The notes under the pieces were generated by a model that was not told the origin of the DNA, searched no databases, and saw only the letters and a list, made by a program, of their open reading frames with translations. Of a DNA stretch of 64,000 nucleotides, positions 43,874 to 58,363 are shown one piece after another; position 1 is the stretch's first letter; every line of letters begins with the position of its first letter. Origin of the DNA: Tieghemiomyces parasiticus (lineage: Eukaryota > Kickxellomycota > Dimargaritomycetes > Dimargaritales > Dimargaritaceae); contig JANBPT010000009.1 in NCBI GenBank assembly GCA_027575765.1, positions 62,001 through 126,000 of the forward strand, given 5' to 3'. Made by a program: the position numbers and the translations under genes.

Positions 43874-44902
43874 TCGAGGTTGGCCACGGCGGGTTTGCTC
43901 CAGGTTTGAGTTTACGCTTAGCACAAATATATCTTGTAGTTCTCTTGGCCTAAGTATTCCCAAATGTAGCCCAAACCCCCCGGCGCGCAAGGGCAGCGCC
44001 CTGGTCAATCGATGGGACAGCCAGGGGAGGGTATAGTGTAAATGTTAAAGTGACGAATGATATGAACCTTCGAAAGGCCTCCAACCTGTCCTACCTCACA
44101 ATGGCAGGCCGGCACCAGCCCGGTTGTAGTACTGAGACTGGCGGGAGGTTTCTGCCAGGCAAGGCCGCCCTGCCTAATGGGATGAAATCAGTAAAGGTGC
44201 GGCCAGCGAACTCGGTTTCACCGAACCCCCCCCCCCAATCCCCTTACCTGTTGCCTGGTGGACTTTGGCCGGCGCAGAGACCAGCACCTCTTTGGTTTCA
44301 GAGCGTCCTTACTTACTAGCCCCACTAGATATAGACCAAGGCCGGATCATTGACACTTGGCCCACGTTTATTCCTGACCTGCGCAGTTTTGGAGTCTCTC
44401 TGCCATTTCCGTGCCACCTCGATATCCTGTAAGCTTGGACTTTCCCCACTTCATGGTGCATGCCGCCGTAGTTCTAGCGAGTGGGAAATTCACGATCCCC
44501 CCTCTTAACTTGGGGAAGCCCTGTGGCGCTCCCCTATATGCGTGACCCCCTATCTCCCACCACTGGGATGTAGTCGCTAGTGCCAACGGGTTCTCTACGC
44601 GACCGGGCGAGGACGTAGTGTGGCGCCAACTCATGAGCTCCTCCGGCCTACGCCGATTTAGCAACCAAGCCCACGCCAGAGAGTCATGCCATCTGACCTG
44701 CTGCATCACATCCTACTAACTGGTACTTGGCTCCTTTTCCACTCCCCCACCGACGTGCACTCATGGCCTCCATCCCACTCAGGGCACTCTTCTCACCGCT
44801 CACCTACCTTCGCCTAACTTAGCATCCCGTTTTCCTGCCCCCCTCGCGCGTACTTGGCCGCTGAACCCGCGTCCGCTGGCGACCACCGCCACTGCCGCCG
44901 CC
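43874..44902. other. Intergenic between QTRT2 and RalGAP-beta
   Basis: About 1 kb with a C-run near 44225-44236. The stretch 44710-44902 is C/T-rich and leads to a GCCGCCGCCATG start context. The minus-strand frame at 44368-44709 has no signature. Confidence 0.45.
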
Positions 44903-47900
44903 ATGTTTTTGGAATGGATAAAGAAGCTGCACATTCTGACCCTACCAGAGGGTAAGCCAGCCCGCTCAATATCTATGGCCCTGAGATTGATAGGGTCTCT
45001 GTGCGGAGGTTACAGAGGCTGCGGGCGGTTCACGCCCGCTTCTGTACGCGCGCCCCCTGGTCCGCCCTAACCCTATGGCACTAACCGTTGCCGCGCTATA
45101 TATTTCCCGCCCTAACTACTCCCAACGTTAGAGGGCGACTTGTTGGCCACCTTCCCCTTACGCACTCGGCGCGCGCTGCTGTTGGAGATCGTTCCGGTGC
45201 TATTAGACCCGGAGGCCAGCCAGGTTACCCTGCCCACCATCCGGCATGTATGGTGGGTCATGGTGATTCTGGGGCAGGCCTTCGAGATGCCGGTCGAGGA
45301 CCTGGAGCTTACCGAGTCTGTGATCAATTTGTATCAGCAGTGGCTCCTGGACCCGCAGCAGCGGCCGCTGGCCTTCCGTAACGAAGCAACTCCCGAGGAC
45401 GAGCAGAAACTCTACCAAAAAATATTTCTCCACATGTCGATGATCTTTGAACCCCCCGTCCGACGCGGGGGCGCCACTTTGGCCGAGCCCGGGAACGCCG
45501 GCACCAGCTCCGCCTCCATCATTTCAAGTTGCAGCAGTGCCTCCGCCACAGCCAATAGTTCAAGTAACAATGGGGTCGGTAACACCCTCGGATCGAGTAG
45601 AAGGCGAGGCGGGCCGCGCACACCTGTCGGCCATACCAGCACCCTCCCCGATATAATAATCCCGGGCAAGATCCGTGCCACAGACCCGGACTCCAACTAC
45701 GTCGAGCTCTGCAAACACGCTATCCAGGTCCTGACAACGGCCGGGCGGACTGTGGCCGTCCGCTGGTCCGAAGATACCTGGCGTGTGCTCCTCAAGGTCC
45801 TCCTGGGCGTGGCCGATTATATGCTCACCTCCCACAACGTTGATGACAGCCATACCCACCGTATTGCAAGACCAATCCCTGCGGATATACTGGCTCACCC
45901 GGGACTCCCCGTGGCGGAGTGGGGTCGCGTGGACCTTCGGCGTCTGGCGCGGATCGGTAGCGAACTGGCAGAGCACCTGGTTCGGGTAAGTTATACCGTC
46001 GGACTGACCTTGGTGGGGTCCTCGGTGACCCTTCGAAACATACCGATTGCCAAAATAGAGACCATAGTAAGCCCTAACTAATATCTTGCGCAACCCGTCC
46101 TTACCTCCTCCCCCCTACCGCCTTTAGATCCTGTATGAGCTCTGGTTACGCTCAAAGATCGAGGACGACGAGGCATGGAAAGTCATGTCACAATGCTTCC
46201 AAAGTTGGTCCCACCATACCGACCTCGCCCTGGAGTGGAACGCTATCGCTCTCGGCCTCACCAAGCGCGTGCTCCGCATCATGTACCACGACCGGCCTGG
46301 TATCGGGACCGGCCGCGTTAACATTGCGTTCAAGGGCTACCACGTCAAACTGGACCTGCCTCCGAAATTCACCTACTACGCCTGGACTAAAGTCCTAGGT
46401 CTCGTCATAGATCCGGCCCAGCTGGCTCCCGCTAGCTTTGGAATCGTCATGGACGGTATCAGTGACCTAGTGGACCAGATGCTCGCGGTGGGAAATCTGC
46501 CTGAAACCTCCGAGGCAAAGCAGGGTGCACCCCCGGATCTCCTCTACCCACCCTCCGTGAACACTATGTTAAACATGTTCGGACCTTGGCTCTTCGCCGC
46601 CGCCCGCGTCGGGTCGGCTAATGTAGCCTCCCCGTACGGTCCCACTAGTCCTATCGGGGGTCGGGCCACCGCAGGCCGTTGTCGGGCCTATCTCGATTTG
46701 ATCCGAATCTTCACCACACCCCAAATCAACGGAGAAACACCCAACCACCGCGACTTGATGCGTTTCTACCAACTCCTGCGCGACGGGCTGGTCCGGGACG
46801 AATGCCTCCAGGCCATCACGCTGCACGGCGGGGCCCTGTTCGTTTCTGGCTTACCGGGTATCCATGTCCTCGTCCCGGAGTACCTGGCTGCCGTCAAGCG
46901 AATCATCCCCACCCTCGCTCCGGACTTCCACCTTGAAGTTGGCGTTGGGCTGTCCCCCTTGCGCTTAGCGGCTTTTCGTATCCTAAGCAGCGTGGTCAGT
47001 CTGCCCTCCCACTTCGCCCACTTGCCCTTAAATTCCTCGGTGCGGCCTCCTACCCCCCGCGCATCCCCAGCCAACGGTAGCACGCGTCCGGCTGCCCCAG
47101 TCTGTCACCAGAGCGTACTGCCTAACCTAACCCAACCAGACCACCCCGGAACATCGACCCCACCCAAGGGATCCCACAGCTCCCGTAACCCGCTCTCGCC
47201 CGTTCGTGCTGCAGTCGGCCAGTCTAGCCCAAGCCGCGTCGCCCGCCTACGGGAATCAGTGCTGGGTGACGGAAGTGCGCGAAGTAGCAAAAGCCGAGAG
47301 GATAGCGGGGCGTCTCAACGTCCCTCAGGCACCAGGATAGAACCGCGCATCACGCGGCTCTCCCCTGACGACCAGCGCGAAATCATTGCCCGGTGGGTGC
47401 GCGAGGCCTATGCGACTGAGATGGACCGCGTAGGTCTGTCGTTCGGCATTCTCAAGGTACAGATGGCAGAGCTCCTCCTTACCGCCTTCGCCTATGAGAC
47501 CAACAATGATAACCTACGGTACCTGACTCGCACCCTCATTCTACTGGTCTCCACCGACGTTGTGCAAACGCCCGACGTGGTTAAGGTGGCCTGTCGCGTC
47601 ATACAGATGACAGTAAGTTCCTGGTCGACGATAAAAGGTAGTGGCGGCGCAGTTCTTTGGGATCGAAGTCAGACGTAACGGTGCCCTCACTGCCTCGCCC
47701 GCCCTGCACCACTTACCACACCAGTCTATTAATTATTCTTCCTGGTTCATGTGTATTAACCCATCCCCACCTGGCCTATCCTGACCCCCTCTTCCTGACT
47801 CCATTACCTTCCACATCAGATTCTGGGAGAGGACCCTTCCTCGCAGAACCTGTCTATCAGCCTTACGTTCCTAGACCGGATCGCCGACCTGCTCCCGCAA

Positions 47901-50225
47901 TCCATCACCGAGACTGACTGGATGATGGACTTCACCAACAGTCTCTACACCACCCTCAATCGGTTGACGCAGAACGCTTTCGTGACCTGGGATACCATTC
48001 AGCTGATCATTCAAACCATCGACATTTTGCAGCGGTGGGCCACCTCCGGGTTCTGGCTGCCCCGCTACCCAGACAATTGGAAACGGCTGAACGTGCTATT
48101 TCAAACTCTGCTTCACTGGACTCCACAGGGCGACCCGACCCTCCAGCGTATCCTGCCAACCCCGCACCTCACGGCCGTCGCCGCCGGATCTCGCCCGTCT
48201 GAGGAGGTCAACCACACTAGCATCGGTGAGGAAATGGCCCAGCTCTTCACGTCCTTTTCGAGCGCCCGGGCTGCCCAGGACGGCATCCACGACCCCCACC
48301 ATCACTGCCCACTGGGCGCCAATTTCACGCCGCTGGACTACGTCCGTACCATGGCCTCGTACGCTTTGGGCCGGATCGTTTACCGCATATCCCAGGCCAC
48401 CGTGTACAAGAAACCTGACCTCACCCCACTAGAGTTGGCTGACTTGCGTGTGATCCGTGAGCAGCTGGCACCGACGATGCGCGGTCCGGTGGACCCGGCC
48501 AAACCCGCTCTAAAAGCCTTGCCCAGAGTCCGTATGTTTTATTCTGAAAATTCTGTGGTGTGCATGATGCAAAACGTACGTGAGCTTGAACCCGACGATG
48601 CCAATGATTCGGGTGACCCCTACCGCTATGGGTCCTGGGTGGTGGCCACCGCCCGCAACCTCACAGGCAAGATGTCCTGGCGGATGCTCAACGCCGGAAA
48701 GCTGCCCCTTCATTCAACCCCGGACCACCTGGATGAGTCCGTATCCAAAGAGCTGGGCGGTAGGCAGAACCGCCACGCAACCCCGCCCTCTAAGGCCACC
48801 CACCCGCCAGCGATACCCCGCACCCGGGCCCCGGCGCCAGAGACCTGCAAGCGGCAACCCATGCCAGTCACGTTTCCCTTACGAGTTAGCCTTGACGAGG
48901 CGGAGGCCGGCCTTCTCCACTCAATCGATACCGTTCTGACCACACCAGATCCATTCTCCCAGGCGGAGGAGGCTAACCCCGATGTCCGTAAGGGTGCCGA
49001 AGTGTACCCCACCGCACGTGAGATCCGGCCTGACGCCATCCGGATCGCCCTAACCCAACTCGGCTATATGAGCTTCCACCCGAACCCAGGGCTCATCCCG
49101 TTGTCTCTTACCCAGGCACTCGTAAACGATATTGAGGCCCTCGACGCTCTCACCGAGAAGGCGATGGTAAACTGTACGGTATTGTACAGTCCCACTGAGG
49201 ACCTGCAGCTAGCCGCGGCCATTTTGCCTACCACCCCAGTTAGTCCGACCTTTATCAAGTACTGGCGCGCCCTGGGATGGTGCGTCAGCTTCCAATGCTA
49301 TACGGGTCATATCAATCCGGCTCTAACCACAGGGCCCGACCGTGCGCTCGTGTACCGGGACGACCAAGTCGAGATTCACTACTACGTGCCCCAGCTCACG
49401 GCCTGCTGCCAAGGGATCCAGCGCGCGCCGTCCCCGGCCCCCGACGACCCGAATCCGCCGGTAAGCATCTCCGGCTTGCCGGAGCTCCTCCCCAAGGGTA
49501 AAGCCACCCCTGCCGTTCGTCCGCACGACCCCAGCGACGCGACGACCTACAGCCCCCAGCAGGCCTTTGCCACCTTCGACCAGTCGCTGCGGGGCTCCTT
49601 AACCACATTGGTGTGGGTGGACAAGCCGCTTGTCCACAAGCCGCGCGACCTAGTGACACGCCTGATCAAAAACCACCACCTGCTCTACCTGGAGATGAAC
49701 GGTCAGCGGCCCTCTAGTGGGTGTGAGGGTAACGAGTGTGGAGATTGGCAGACATTTGATGAGCCGGCACCGGCGACTTCGACCATCCCAGGGGGTAGCC
49801 AGATCCCCCAGCGGCCAGCCCACGTTCGCCAGAGTAGCCACCCGGCCCACCAAGCCTATCGACCATGGCTACCGATGCCCGTATATATAGTGCTCAACCC
49901 GGTACCGCAGACCCGTGGCCAGTTTCTCCGTATCACGACCGTGATTGTCAACCCGGACCAGCCCAACCCACGGATGCACCGCTGGGTGGCTAACCTTGAG
50001 AAGCAGTTCAGCTATTTATCCGAGGGATTCATTGTGCCTTACGACGTCGTCAGCCGCTGGATTCGTTGGATCCTCATTCACGTCGAGCAGGCCGACATGA
50101 TGTTCCGAGAAGGGTACCGCCACGTCGCTGTCGCCCGGCGTATCGCCATCGAGAATATTGGCCGCCACCATCGGGCGACCGAGAGCACCATGTCCGACGT
50201 TCTGGAGAGCTTTTTTGACAATTGA
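44903..50225 (+). CDS. RALGAPB: Ral GTPase-activating protein beta subunit-like
   Basis: Four exons (44903-44951, 45132-45985, 46128-47612, 47820-50225) with phase-consistent junctions give about 1597 aa (human RALGAPB about 1490). RalGAP-beta is the scaffold partner of the catalytic alpha subunit in a tuberin-related complex that inactivates Ral/Rheb-like GTPases. Seen: the N-terminal alpha-helical block (FLEWIKKLHILTLPEG, then RHVWWVMVILGQAFEMP and NLYQQWLLDP), as in the RALGAPB N-terminal domain. A long Pro/Ser-rich insert lies near residues 610-730, and a Rap/Ran-GAP-like domain occupies the last third (FIKYWRALGWCVSF, VEIHYYVPQL, LVWVDKP). The catalytic alpha subunit is not present here. 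The first exon is only 16 codons. TSC2 is a related but less likely alternative. Confidence 0.82.
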
Positions 50226-50918
50226 AAGTACATTTTTCCTCATTCCCCGGTCCTTGACCTTGTAAATAAGAATAAATTAGTACCCGGCAGTATACAACTG
50301 ACGCCAGATGATAGAATGTGACTGGCAACTGTGCGCCAACTTCTGGACCAGAGGCCAGGGGGCTATTACCACTTCTATTTACAGCGCCAACACTGGAGGG
50401 CTCTACCAGTCCACATCCCTTCTCACGTGATTGCGCCCCTTCGCAACGGCCTTTCTCCTCCCTCCCAATCGTAGGGTTAATAACCAACGCGTGTGAGAGA
50501 GAGCCACCCACAAACTACTGAGGCCACGTCAGTGGGCCAGGTAAGACCAGCCGCAGCCGCTTCGACGGCACCTTTTTTTCGTCCATCACCACCACATATC
50601 TCCTCGCCAATTAGCAAGCAGCTTGCACGAGGAAGCATCGATGGCCACACACACACACTACTTTGTAAGGCCTTGCGGATTCACTCACATTGGGGTCACC
50701 TAACCGTCTACATCCATCGCTTATACATATTACTACAGGCCAGCGGTTTTGGCAACCTCAGCGCCTAGCATTATTTCCCATTTCTCCACTCGAGGACCAA
50801 TTCCTGCATTACTCCCTGTCCCCCCCATCCCCTCACCTGGAGCACGATTCCCCGTTACCATCCCATTTGACGTTCCCTCCCACAGTAGCCCTTTTAGCGA
50901 ATCTCTCCTCCTGTAACA
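50226..50918. other. Intergenic, PAM16 promoter
   Basis: 3' flank of RALGAPB and promoter of PAM16. Contains a TCACGTGA box at 50423 and a short CA repeat near 50648-50660. C/T-rich close to 50919. No gene-like frame. Confidence 0.5.
50423..50430. promoter_or_regulatory. TCACGTGA E-box upstream of PAM16
   Basis: Perfect octamer identical to those upstream of MAK5 and SDA1, here about 490 bp before the PAM16 start. Candidate bHLH factor site. Confidence 0.35.
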
Positions 50919-51481
50919 ATGTCGGCGCCCCGTGTGCTAATACAGGTCATTCTCACCGGTACACAGATCGTGGGCCGTGCTTTCGTCGAGGCCTATAAGC
51001 AAGCCGCTGCCAGTAAGTAGGAGGCTCATTCGATGAGTGATTATAGTGAAGGCCCGGCTCCCGCCGCGATATTTGTCTCGCTCACCACTTCTAACCTCTG
51101 TCTCACTCCTGATCCCCCCCCTCCTGCGATCCACCATCCCCACCTTCTCTATCTCCCCTCCCTTCCTGATCTACCTCAGATTCAGCCAGTAGACATGCAG
51201 CCAACGCAGCTAAATCTTCCGCCGACGCGGTAACACGGCAGACAGGCCTAACACTTGACGAGGCCAGTCAAATTCTCAACGTGAAAAAGAACGCCTCCGC
51301 CGAAGAGTTCATGAAACACTACGAAACCATGTTTAAGGCCAATGATCCCAAGTCCGGCGGTTCCTTTTACCTCCAATCGAAGGTGGTGCGCGCCAAGGAG
51401 CGTCTAGAACTGGAGCTGGCCAAGCCTAGCGAGGCTGAGGGGGCCGCACCCAAGGAAGGGTCGGAAGCCCCGCCATCATGA
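50919..51481 (+). CDS. PAM16: Mitochondrial import motor subunit Pam16 (Tim16)
   Basis: Two exons (50919-51012, 51180-51481) give 131 aa. Pam16 is a J-like protein of the inner membrane that anchors Pam18 and restrains its stimulation of mtHsp70 during matrix import. Seen: the hydrophobic N-terminus with [22 protein letters not shown] (residues 4-25), then an Ala-rich linker. The J-like domain has [26 protein letters not shown], and the hallmark [21 protein letters not shown]. As in all Pam16 proteins the HPD tripeptide of true J proteins is absent. The tail is Glu/Ala/Pro-rich. The acceptor at 51177-51179 was chosen because it is the only one nearby that keeps the conserved frame. Confidence 0.95.
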
Positions 51482-51758
51482 TCACTATAATGAGGGTAGT
51501 GTCTCGCAGAGTGTTCAACCATGCCAAATACATGAGCCCGTCCCCAAAATTTTCTGTGCGCCTCATCTCAATTAAAATAACAAATACAGAAACCTAAAAA
51601 GTACACCGGAGTTGTATCCTAAATCCATAGCGTCAGCCTGATCTTCCAAGTGGGATAGGAGGCGGCTTAATGGTTGGCAGACGGGATGGCGTCAAACTGA
51701 ATTTGACCACGGTTTACTTTTACAAAATAATGCCTTATTGGAATATTATGATGTGGTT

Positions 51759-52942
51759 CTACACCCCAAGGTCTCGCTTGGACTGTGCCCGCCACAAGGT
51801 AAAGGGCATGGTCCACTCACGGTGCCGTAGTTTCGGGTTGAAGATGTCAAAATTGGTATTCTCCAGGCGGCGAAGGTAGTGGATACTGGGGATGGACGAC
51901 AAGAACGGCGTGATGGGGATGGAAGGGTCAAGTTTCCGTAGGTGGCTCTGGGCTGTTAAGACGTGATCATGTGCCCGTGTGGCGATCTCGAATACGGCGT
52001 CGTCGAGCCCAGGTGTCCGGCCTTGGCGAAACAGATCCTCTTGGGAGACCTTGTGCTGAGGCAGGGAGAGGAGGGTGAGGGGAGGAGGGTGAGTTGCAAA
52101 CACATTAAAAGTTAGTGAGGGAGAGGGGACGCAGGATATAGCCCCATGACTTAGGGGTTAGTTCGTCGGTGCGAGGTGGGTGATAAGCGATATAAAATAA
52201 GGATGACCTTGAAGGCACTTACTCGAGCCAGAGAGTCCTGGGGTAGGTACACCCACCGCTTGGCGGCGTTGGCCGGGGTGGCCCGCAGCAAAGTGGTGAT
52301 CCCAACGGCCTTGCCCAGGTGGCTGGCGACGTGGTCGGCCTGGACGTCCTTGATGCCGAGGCATTCCAGCTGGAGGTAGAGCAAGGCGGATGCTGTACTC
52401 TCGGCGTAGGCCTCCACTTCGTCCATAGTGTAGTAAACCGACTGTGTGAGGTTCTTTTCGCGGGCCGTGACCAACTTGCTTAGCCAGTGTGGATTAAGCC
52501 GCAACTGTGAGATAGCCTGGCCGAGGAGCATGGCGATAGGCTGATCCGGAGACGGTTTGCCAGCCGTAATGTCCTTGAGCAGCTGCTTCCAAAACAGTAT
52601 CTTCATCTGACCGATCGACTCGTTGGATACCGTGTCACGAATACTGGCCACTTCAATATTGAAGGCCCGGATGGCCCAAACCGCCGACCGCACGACTCCC
52701 GCGGGGAAGAATAGTGAAGCGAGGTAACCGTCGTAGTCCTGACGCCGAGTAAGTCGCTGACAGTACTGGACGGCCTCCGCCGGTGTGAGTCGTTGGGGAT
52801 TGGAGGGCGCTCCCTGGCCGGGTTTGCCCTTAGCTAGGGCTTCGCGGGTGTGGTACCTGATCTGGGACCCCGGAGCCGGGTGGGCGGTCCGTGACAGGAC
52901 CTGCACAGATCGGCGGGCAATGGGCAAGCAGAGTAGCGACAT
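51759..52942 (-). CDS. NDUFAF6: Complex I assembly factor NDUFAF6 (squalene/phytoene synthase fold)
   Basis: Two exons (52942-52223, 52055-51759) give 338 aa. NDUFAF6 is a mitochondrial protein with the squalene/phytoene-synthase fold, needed for early assembly of respiratory complex I. Seen: an Arg-rich presequence (residues 1-30), RRQDYDGYLASLFFPAGVV, WAIRAFNIEVASIRDTVSN, GQMKILFWKQLLKDI, REKNLTQ, YAESTASALLYLQLECLGI, HVASHLGKAVGITTLLRATP, and after the intron HKVSQEDLFRQG and a FDIFNP C-terminal block. These match NDUFAF6 through its full length. The aspartate-rich prenyl-diphosphate motifs of true synthases are not evident, so an assembly role rather than terpene synthesis is inferred. 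Its presence implies the organism has complex I. Confidence 0.92.
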
Positions 52943-53371
52943 GGTGGGAGCGGAGTCAGGTTCTTATGTAATAGCAGAAAAGGTTGAACTACGGGTATGA
53001 GCAATGATAAAGTGGTTAGAGCAGCACGAATCGTTTGTGATGAGGGAATGGCTGCTTGACTATGAGTCCAGCATCAAGTTGGGACTAGGTCCACACACAC
53101 ACCTAGGGTGGGGTTATGGCTCAAAAAGTGCTGCTGCGGCTAGTGTGCTCAGTACCTGCCAGGTGTCATTAACTCGAAAGGTAGACGGGAGGGGGGTTCT
53201 GGTCGTAACTTCTACTGATGTGGAACGGTGAAGCTCCCCTGAGGTGCAAATACAATCAGCTTGACCGGCTGTTCGGCACTTGATCATCTACATTCAAACG
53301 TTTATTAGACATAGCAGCCCGCCCCAAGTCACGGCCGGCTTATATGAAGTCGGTAAGACAGGTATTATACG
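52943..53371. other. Intergenic between NDUFAF6 and SPP2
   Basis: About 430 bp holding the NDUFAF6 promoter and SPP2 3' flank. It includes a short CA tract near 53093-53101. No gene-like frame. Confidence 0.45.
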
Positions 53372-54413
53372 TTACCGCCGAGGACCGTCCTTATGGTAGG
53401 GCGCGGGTCGCCGCTTGTCAGGCAATGTTTCCTTGGGTGGAGGGCGCGCCCCCAGCCCTAACTGATTCGGCCGGGGCTCAATTTTGGGAATGACAGTAGG
53501 TTTTCTGACACGGACGAACATTTATAGGGAGGGGGGTTATAGTGACAGGTTAGTCAGCAGTAGTTGAGTTGGGGGGATGGGTCCGGAAGCGTTAGCTGAC
53601 TAGGCTACTATGGATTACAGGTGTCGCTACCGACCCTGCATACTTACGATTTGCGCAGTCGGCCGATGGACTCGCCATCCTGCCAGCTCATACCACGGAG
53701 GAGGCCATCCGCAAAGTCGTCCTTTGAAAGCACGGAATAGTCGTCGAGGGTGGCCTGTCAGGTAGGGCCCCGTAGGTTATGGTATGAAAAAGCAATCCAA
53801 GTTCAAGGTGGGTTAAAAAAAAAAGAGCTGCGCAATTGGCACATAGCGACGGACTAGTGTAGCTGTTCCCAAGAACCAGCGCGTTGTCTTACAGGCTTCT
53901 GGCACTTACCTCTTCTACCGGGCTTTCGCGAGTCGTCTTGGTCTGAACCTCAGCACTGTCCACCGATATCTGATCCACCATATCATTGGCGGCGCGCCGC
54001 CGTCCCATACCAGGGCCGATCCGCTGTACTTTGGGTAGGGGAATAACGAGCGGGGCGACCTCAGGGGGCTCATCTCTAAGCTCCAGCCGTCCCCGTTCGT
54101 CGACTCCTGTGAGGAATGTTACGTCTGGGTTAGCTTGCTCGGTCGAAACGACCATCTCGATGTCATCAAATAAGGCTGGTTTACCGGGCTTCAGCGAATT
54201 TAGCTTTAGCCGCGGAGCCACCAGTGCGTTACTGGCCGAGGCCAGGCCAAAAGAGATCTTGGGTCGAGGCGCATCCGCTAGCGGGGCATCAGGCGACGAC
54301 CCTGCCGCCGATGGCGTCTCATGAGAAGCAGCAGCATCCGGGGCCTTTGGAACTACGGCCGTTCCGACACTGAACTTGAGGACCTTGGACGGGTTCTGCT
54401 TGAACTTCTTCAT
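53372..54413 (-). CDS. SPP2: Spliceosome G-patch protein Spp2/GPKOW
   Basis: Three exons (54413-53910, 53754-53648, 53504-53372) give 247 aa. Spp2 is the G-patch cofactor that activates the DEAH helicase Prp2 before the first splicing step. Seen: an N-terminal KISFGLAS-like segment (about 50) also found in GPKOW, a disordered Pro/Ala region, then the Spp2-type G-patch (LRGMSWQDGESIGRL) split by an intron, followed by IEPRPNQLGLGA and a basic Pro-rich tail (RRPAPYHKDGPRR). The ATG at 54413 starts with MKKFKQNPSKVLKFSV; an in-frame extension to 54590 is leader-like. Human GPKOW has KOW domains after the G-patch. These are absent, as in yeast Spp2. Confidence 0.88.
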
Positions 54414-55016
54414 GTATAGGGACGACGGGGGACGGGACGATTGCGAAATAGAGTGGAAAAATGGGGTACTCGAAACGGCAAGTGCATTGAGGCAGATGTA
54501 ATAAATTGACTGGCGGGATGTGCATGCGAGGAAAAAATGGTGTTGTGATGTGGTTGACAGACGAGGTCCAATGATAGCGACAATGCCCATGAAGGCAAAC
54601 CTTGCAGCTGTGGCGCAGCAGCATAGTAATATATGTCCTGAGGTTTTTAGAAGCCTACCGACCCACTACCCGATCAAACCGGACAGCTATATGGCCAAGT
54701 GGCCGCTTGCAAAGAAGTGCGAGCTTAAATAAATAAACAATTCATTAGCATAGCAATATGGGGATACACCTTGAACATAAGGAGCCCCAGTTGGGCTTAA
54801 CAATTTATACTACGATTACTGTTCACATGAAAAGGAGTGGGTGGAATATGATCGGCATAGGATAGTGTGGCAGGACTAAATGTAAGGCAAAAGAAACGGA
54901 GAATACGAGAGGATGAAAACGGCCATTCTATAGGGGAAAAAAAGAACTAATGGCCCGAAAAAGGATGGACGGCACGAACTCGTGATAGTCTAGACCACCT
55001 TCGCAGCTGGCGGTAA
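54414..55016. other. Intergenic between SPP2 and the UBE2E-type gene
   Basis: About 600 bp; SPP2 promoter and 3' flank of the E2 gene, AT-rich with short A-runs. No gene-like frame besides leader read-through at 54319-54624. Confidence 0.45.
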
Positions 55017-56801
<1,785 letters not shown>

Positions 56802-58363
56802 GGGGCTAGATAACAGGCAAATGGATACGTAGAGGCGAGTCCAAAGGTGATTGTTGGCAATGAGAGGGAGGCTAAGGGTTAAAGGTAGAAGCCGGTCAAG
56901 AGTCAGGCACCTAGCGGCATGGGCGTGAGTATTAGGGTATAGTTGCGTAGAGGTAGCGACGAGGGGCGGCGGAATGAATGTAACATAAAGAGAAGGGAAC
57001 GTAAGGCAAGCGGACTAGGTACACATGGGCCAGGTTTATAAATGGGTAGAAAGTCAAAAACAGCCTACAGAGTGCTAACTAGTGAGCGCAACAAGAGGCG
57101 TGGGTGCGCGTGCGCTCAAGCGTGCCGAAAATCGCCCCGCCCCGCCTCCTGCAAAATCGCCCCGCTTTCCTCGGCTCTCTCCGCAGCGCGTAAGGTAAGC
57201 CCTAGTCCCACCCAGTGCAAACGGTCGTAAGGTAAACAATAAAAAAAATAACACACACAACGAGCGGGGGGTGGTACTAGATCGGCAACACAACGGCCTA
57301 TGATGAGCGTCGTCTACCCCACCGTCGCGTCCCTGTCCTCACCATCCCTTCCACAGTCGGAGACCGCCTTCAGAGCTGACCATCATTGGCCTCAAGCCAA
57401 CCTTTTCGGTTCTAGCGGGGAAGCCAGGCCAAGTGAGAAGGCCTCCCATCGGCTGGTAGGAGTGACAGGCTGCATCCCAAGCCGTTCGTGCCAACTCCTA
57501 ATATGGACCAGTTGGGGAAGGCGGGAGTCGAACTGTAAGGCCCATCACCTCCTTAATAAGACGAACCTTGGCCGGCCACCCTAGAACAACAGTAGGCGGG
57601 CTGCGACGGTATGACTGTTCAAGTAGGGAGGATTGCGTGACATGACGAGGGGGCGAGTGGCCACAGAGGGCTGCCACCTGGCTGGTGAATTCAACTTGTG
57701 CCTTGCTGAAGGGTCTAGGGCAGATACCGGTTAGCCCTTCACAACAATACTAGAGCCGATTCTCAGCCCGCTGCAGTAAGGCTGAATGTACAGGAGTGGC
57801 AGGTTTGGGCTCAGGGGACGAGCTGACATTGCGGGTCCACTGAAATAGCAATGGACTGGGTCTGACGGGCGACGGAGGGACTACTACAAACTGTGCCGCA
57901 GGGGTGGCCAGTGAGCACCCCCTCCCGAGCCCTGCGGTATCTTGAACGGATACCCCAAAATCACGTGATTAGTAGCTGTTGGCCATTAATGAGGATAAAA
58001 AGAAAAAAAAAACTTACCAGTGTGGCGGCTCGAAAAAGTACCCTAGTCTAGACAAAAACGGCCCAGCGAGTGACTAGAAGCAAAGTGTAATGTCCTAGAC
58101 AGTGGGCAGAACGAAGTCAGCTGCTCGATGCACCCTAGTTCACAACTGGCCGGCCCCATGCTACCCCATTGATACGCCTCATTGTCCCTTCATTGTCGCA
58201 TCTCTGCCCCTTCCGGTCGTCTAACCCTCCGTACTGGAATCCTCTCGTTGAGCTAAGCGCCAACTACTGACCAAATTCTCGGGTCGCAGTCTCCCACCTT
58301 TCGTCCTGACGTTTCCCTGACCATATTCGGATTCCCCTCTCCCCAGCCGGCACTTCAGTCGCC
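56802..58363. other. Divergent promoter region (UBE2E-type gene / SDA1)
   Basis: 1.6 kb between divergent starts. Holds a TCACGTGA box within a 12-bp palindrome at 57959-57970 and an A-run near 58003-58012. C/T-rich near 58300. A tRNA-like 3' half lies on the minus strand at about 57500-57590 but does not fold. No coding-like frame. Confidence 0.5.
57959..57970. promoter_or_regulatory. AATCACGTGATT palindrome upstream of SDA1
   Basis: A perfect 12-bp palindrome containing TCACGTGA, about 395 bp upstream of the SDA1 start. Same octamer as upstream of MAK5 and PAM16; candidate bHLH (Cbf1/USF-like) site. Confidence 0.4.

Noticed and set aside
57500..57590. Minus-strand stretch resembling the 3' half of a tRNA (GTTCGACTCCCGCC then CTTCCCCA)
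   Set aside because: The 5' strands of the T-arm and acceptor do not match, so no cloverleaf forms.
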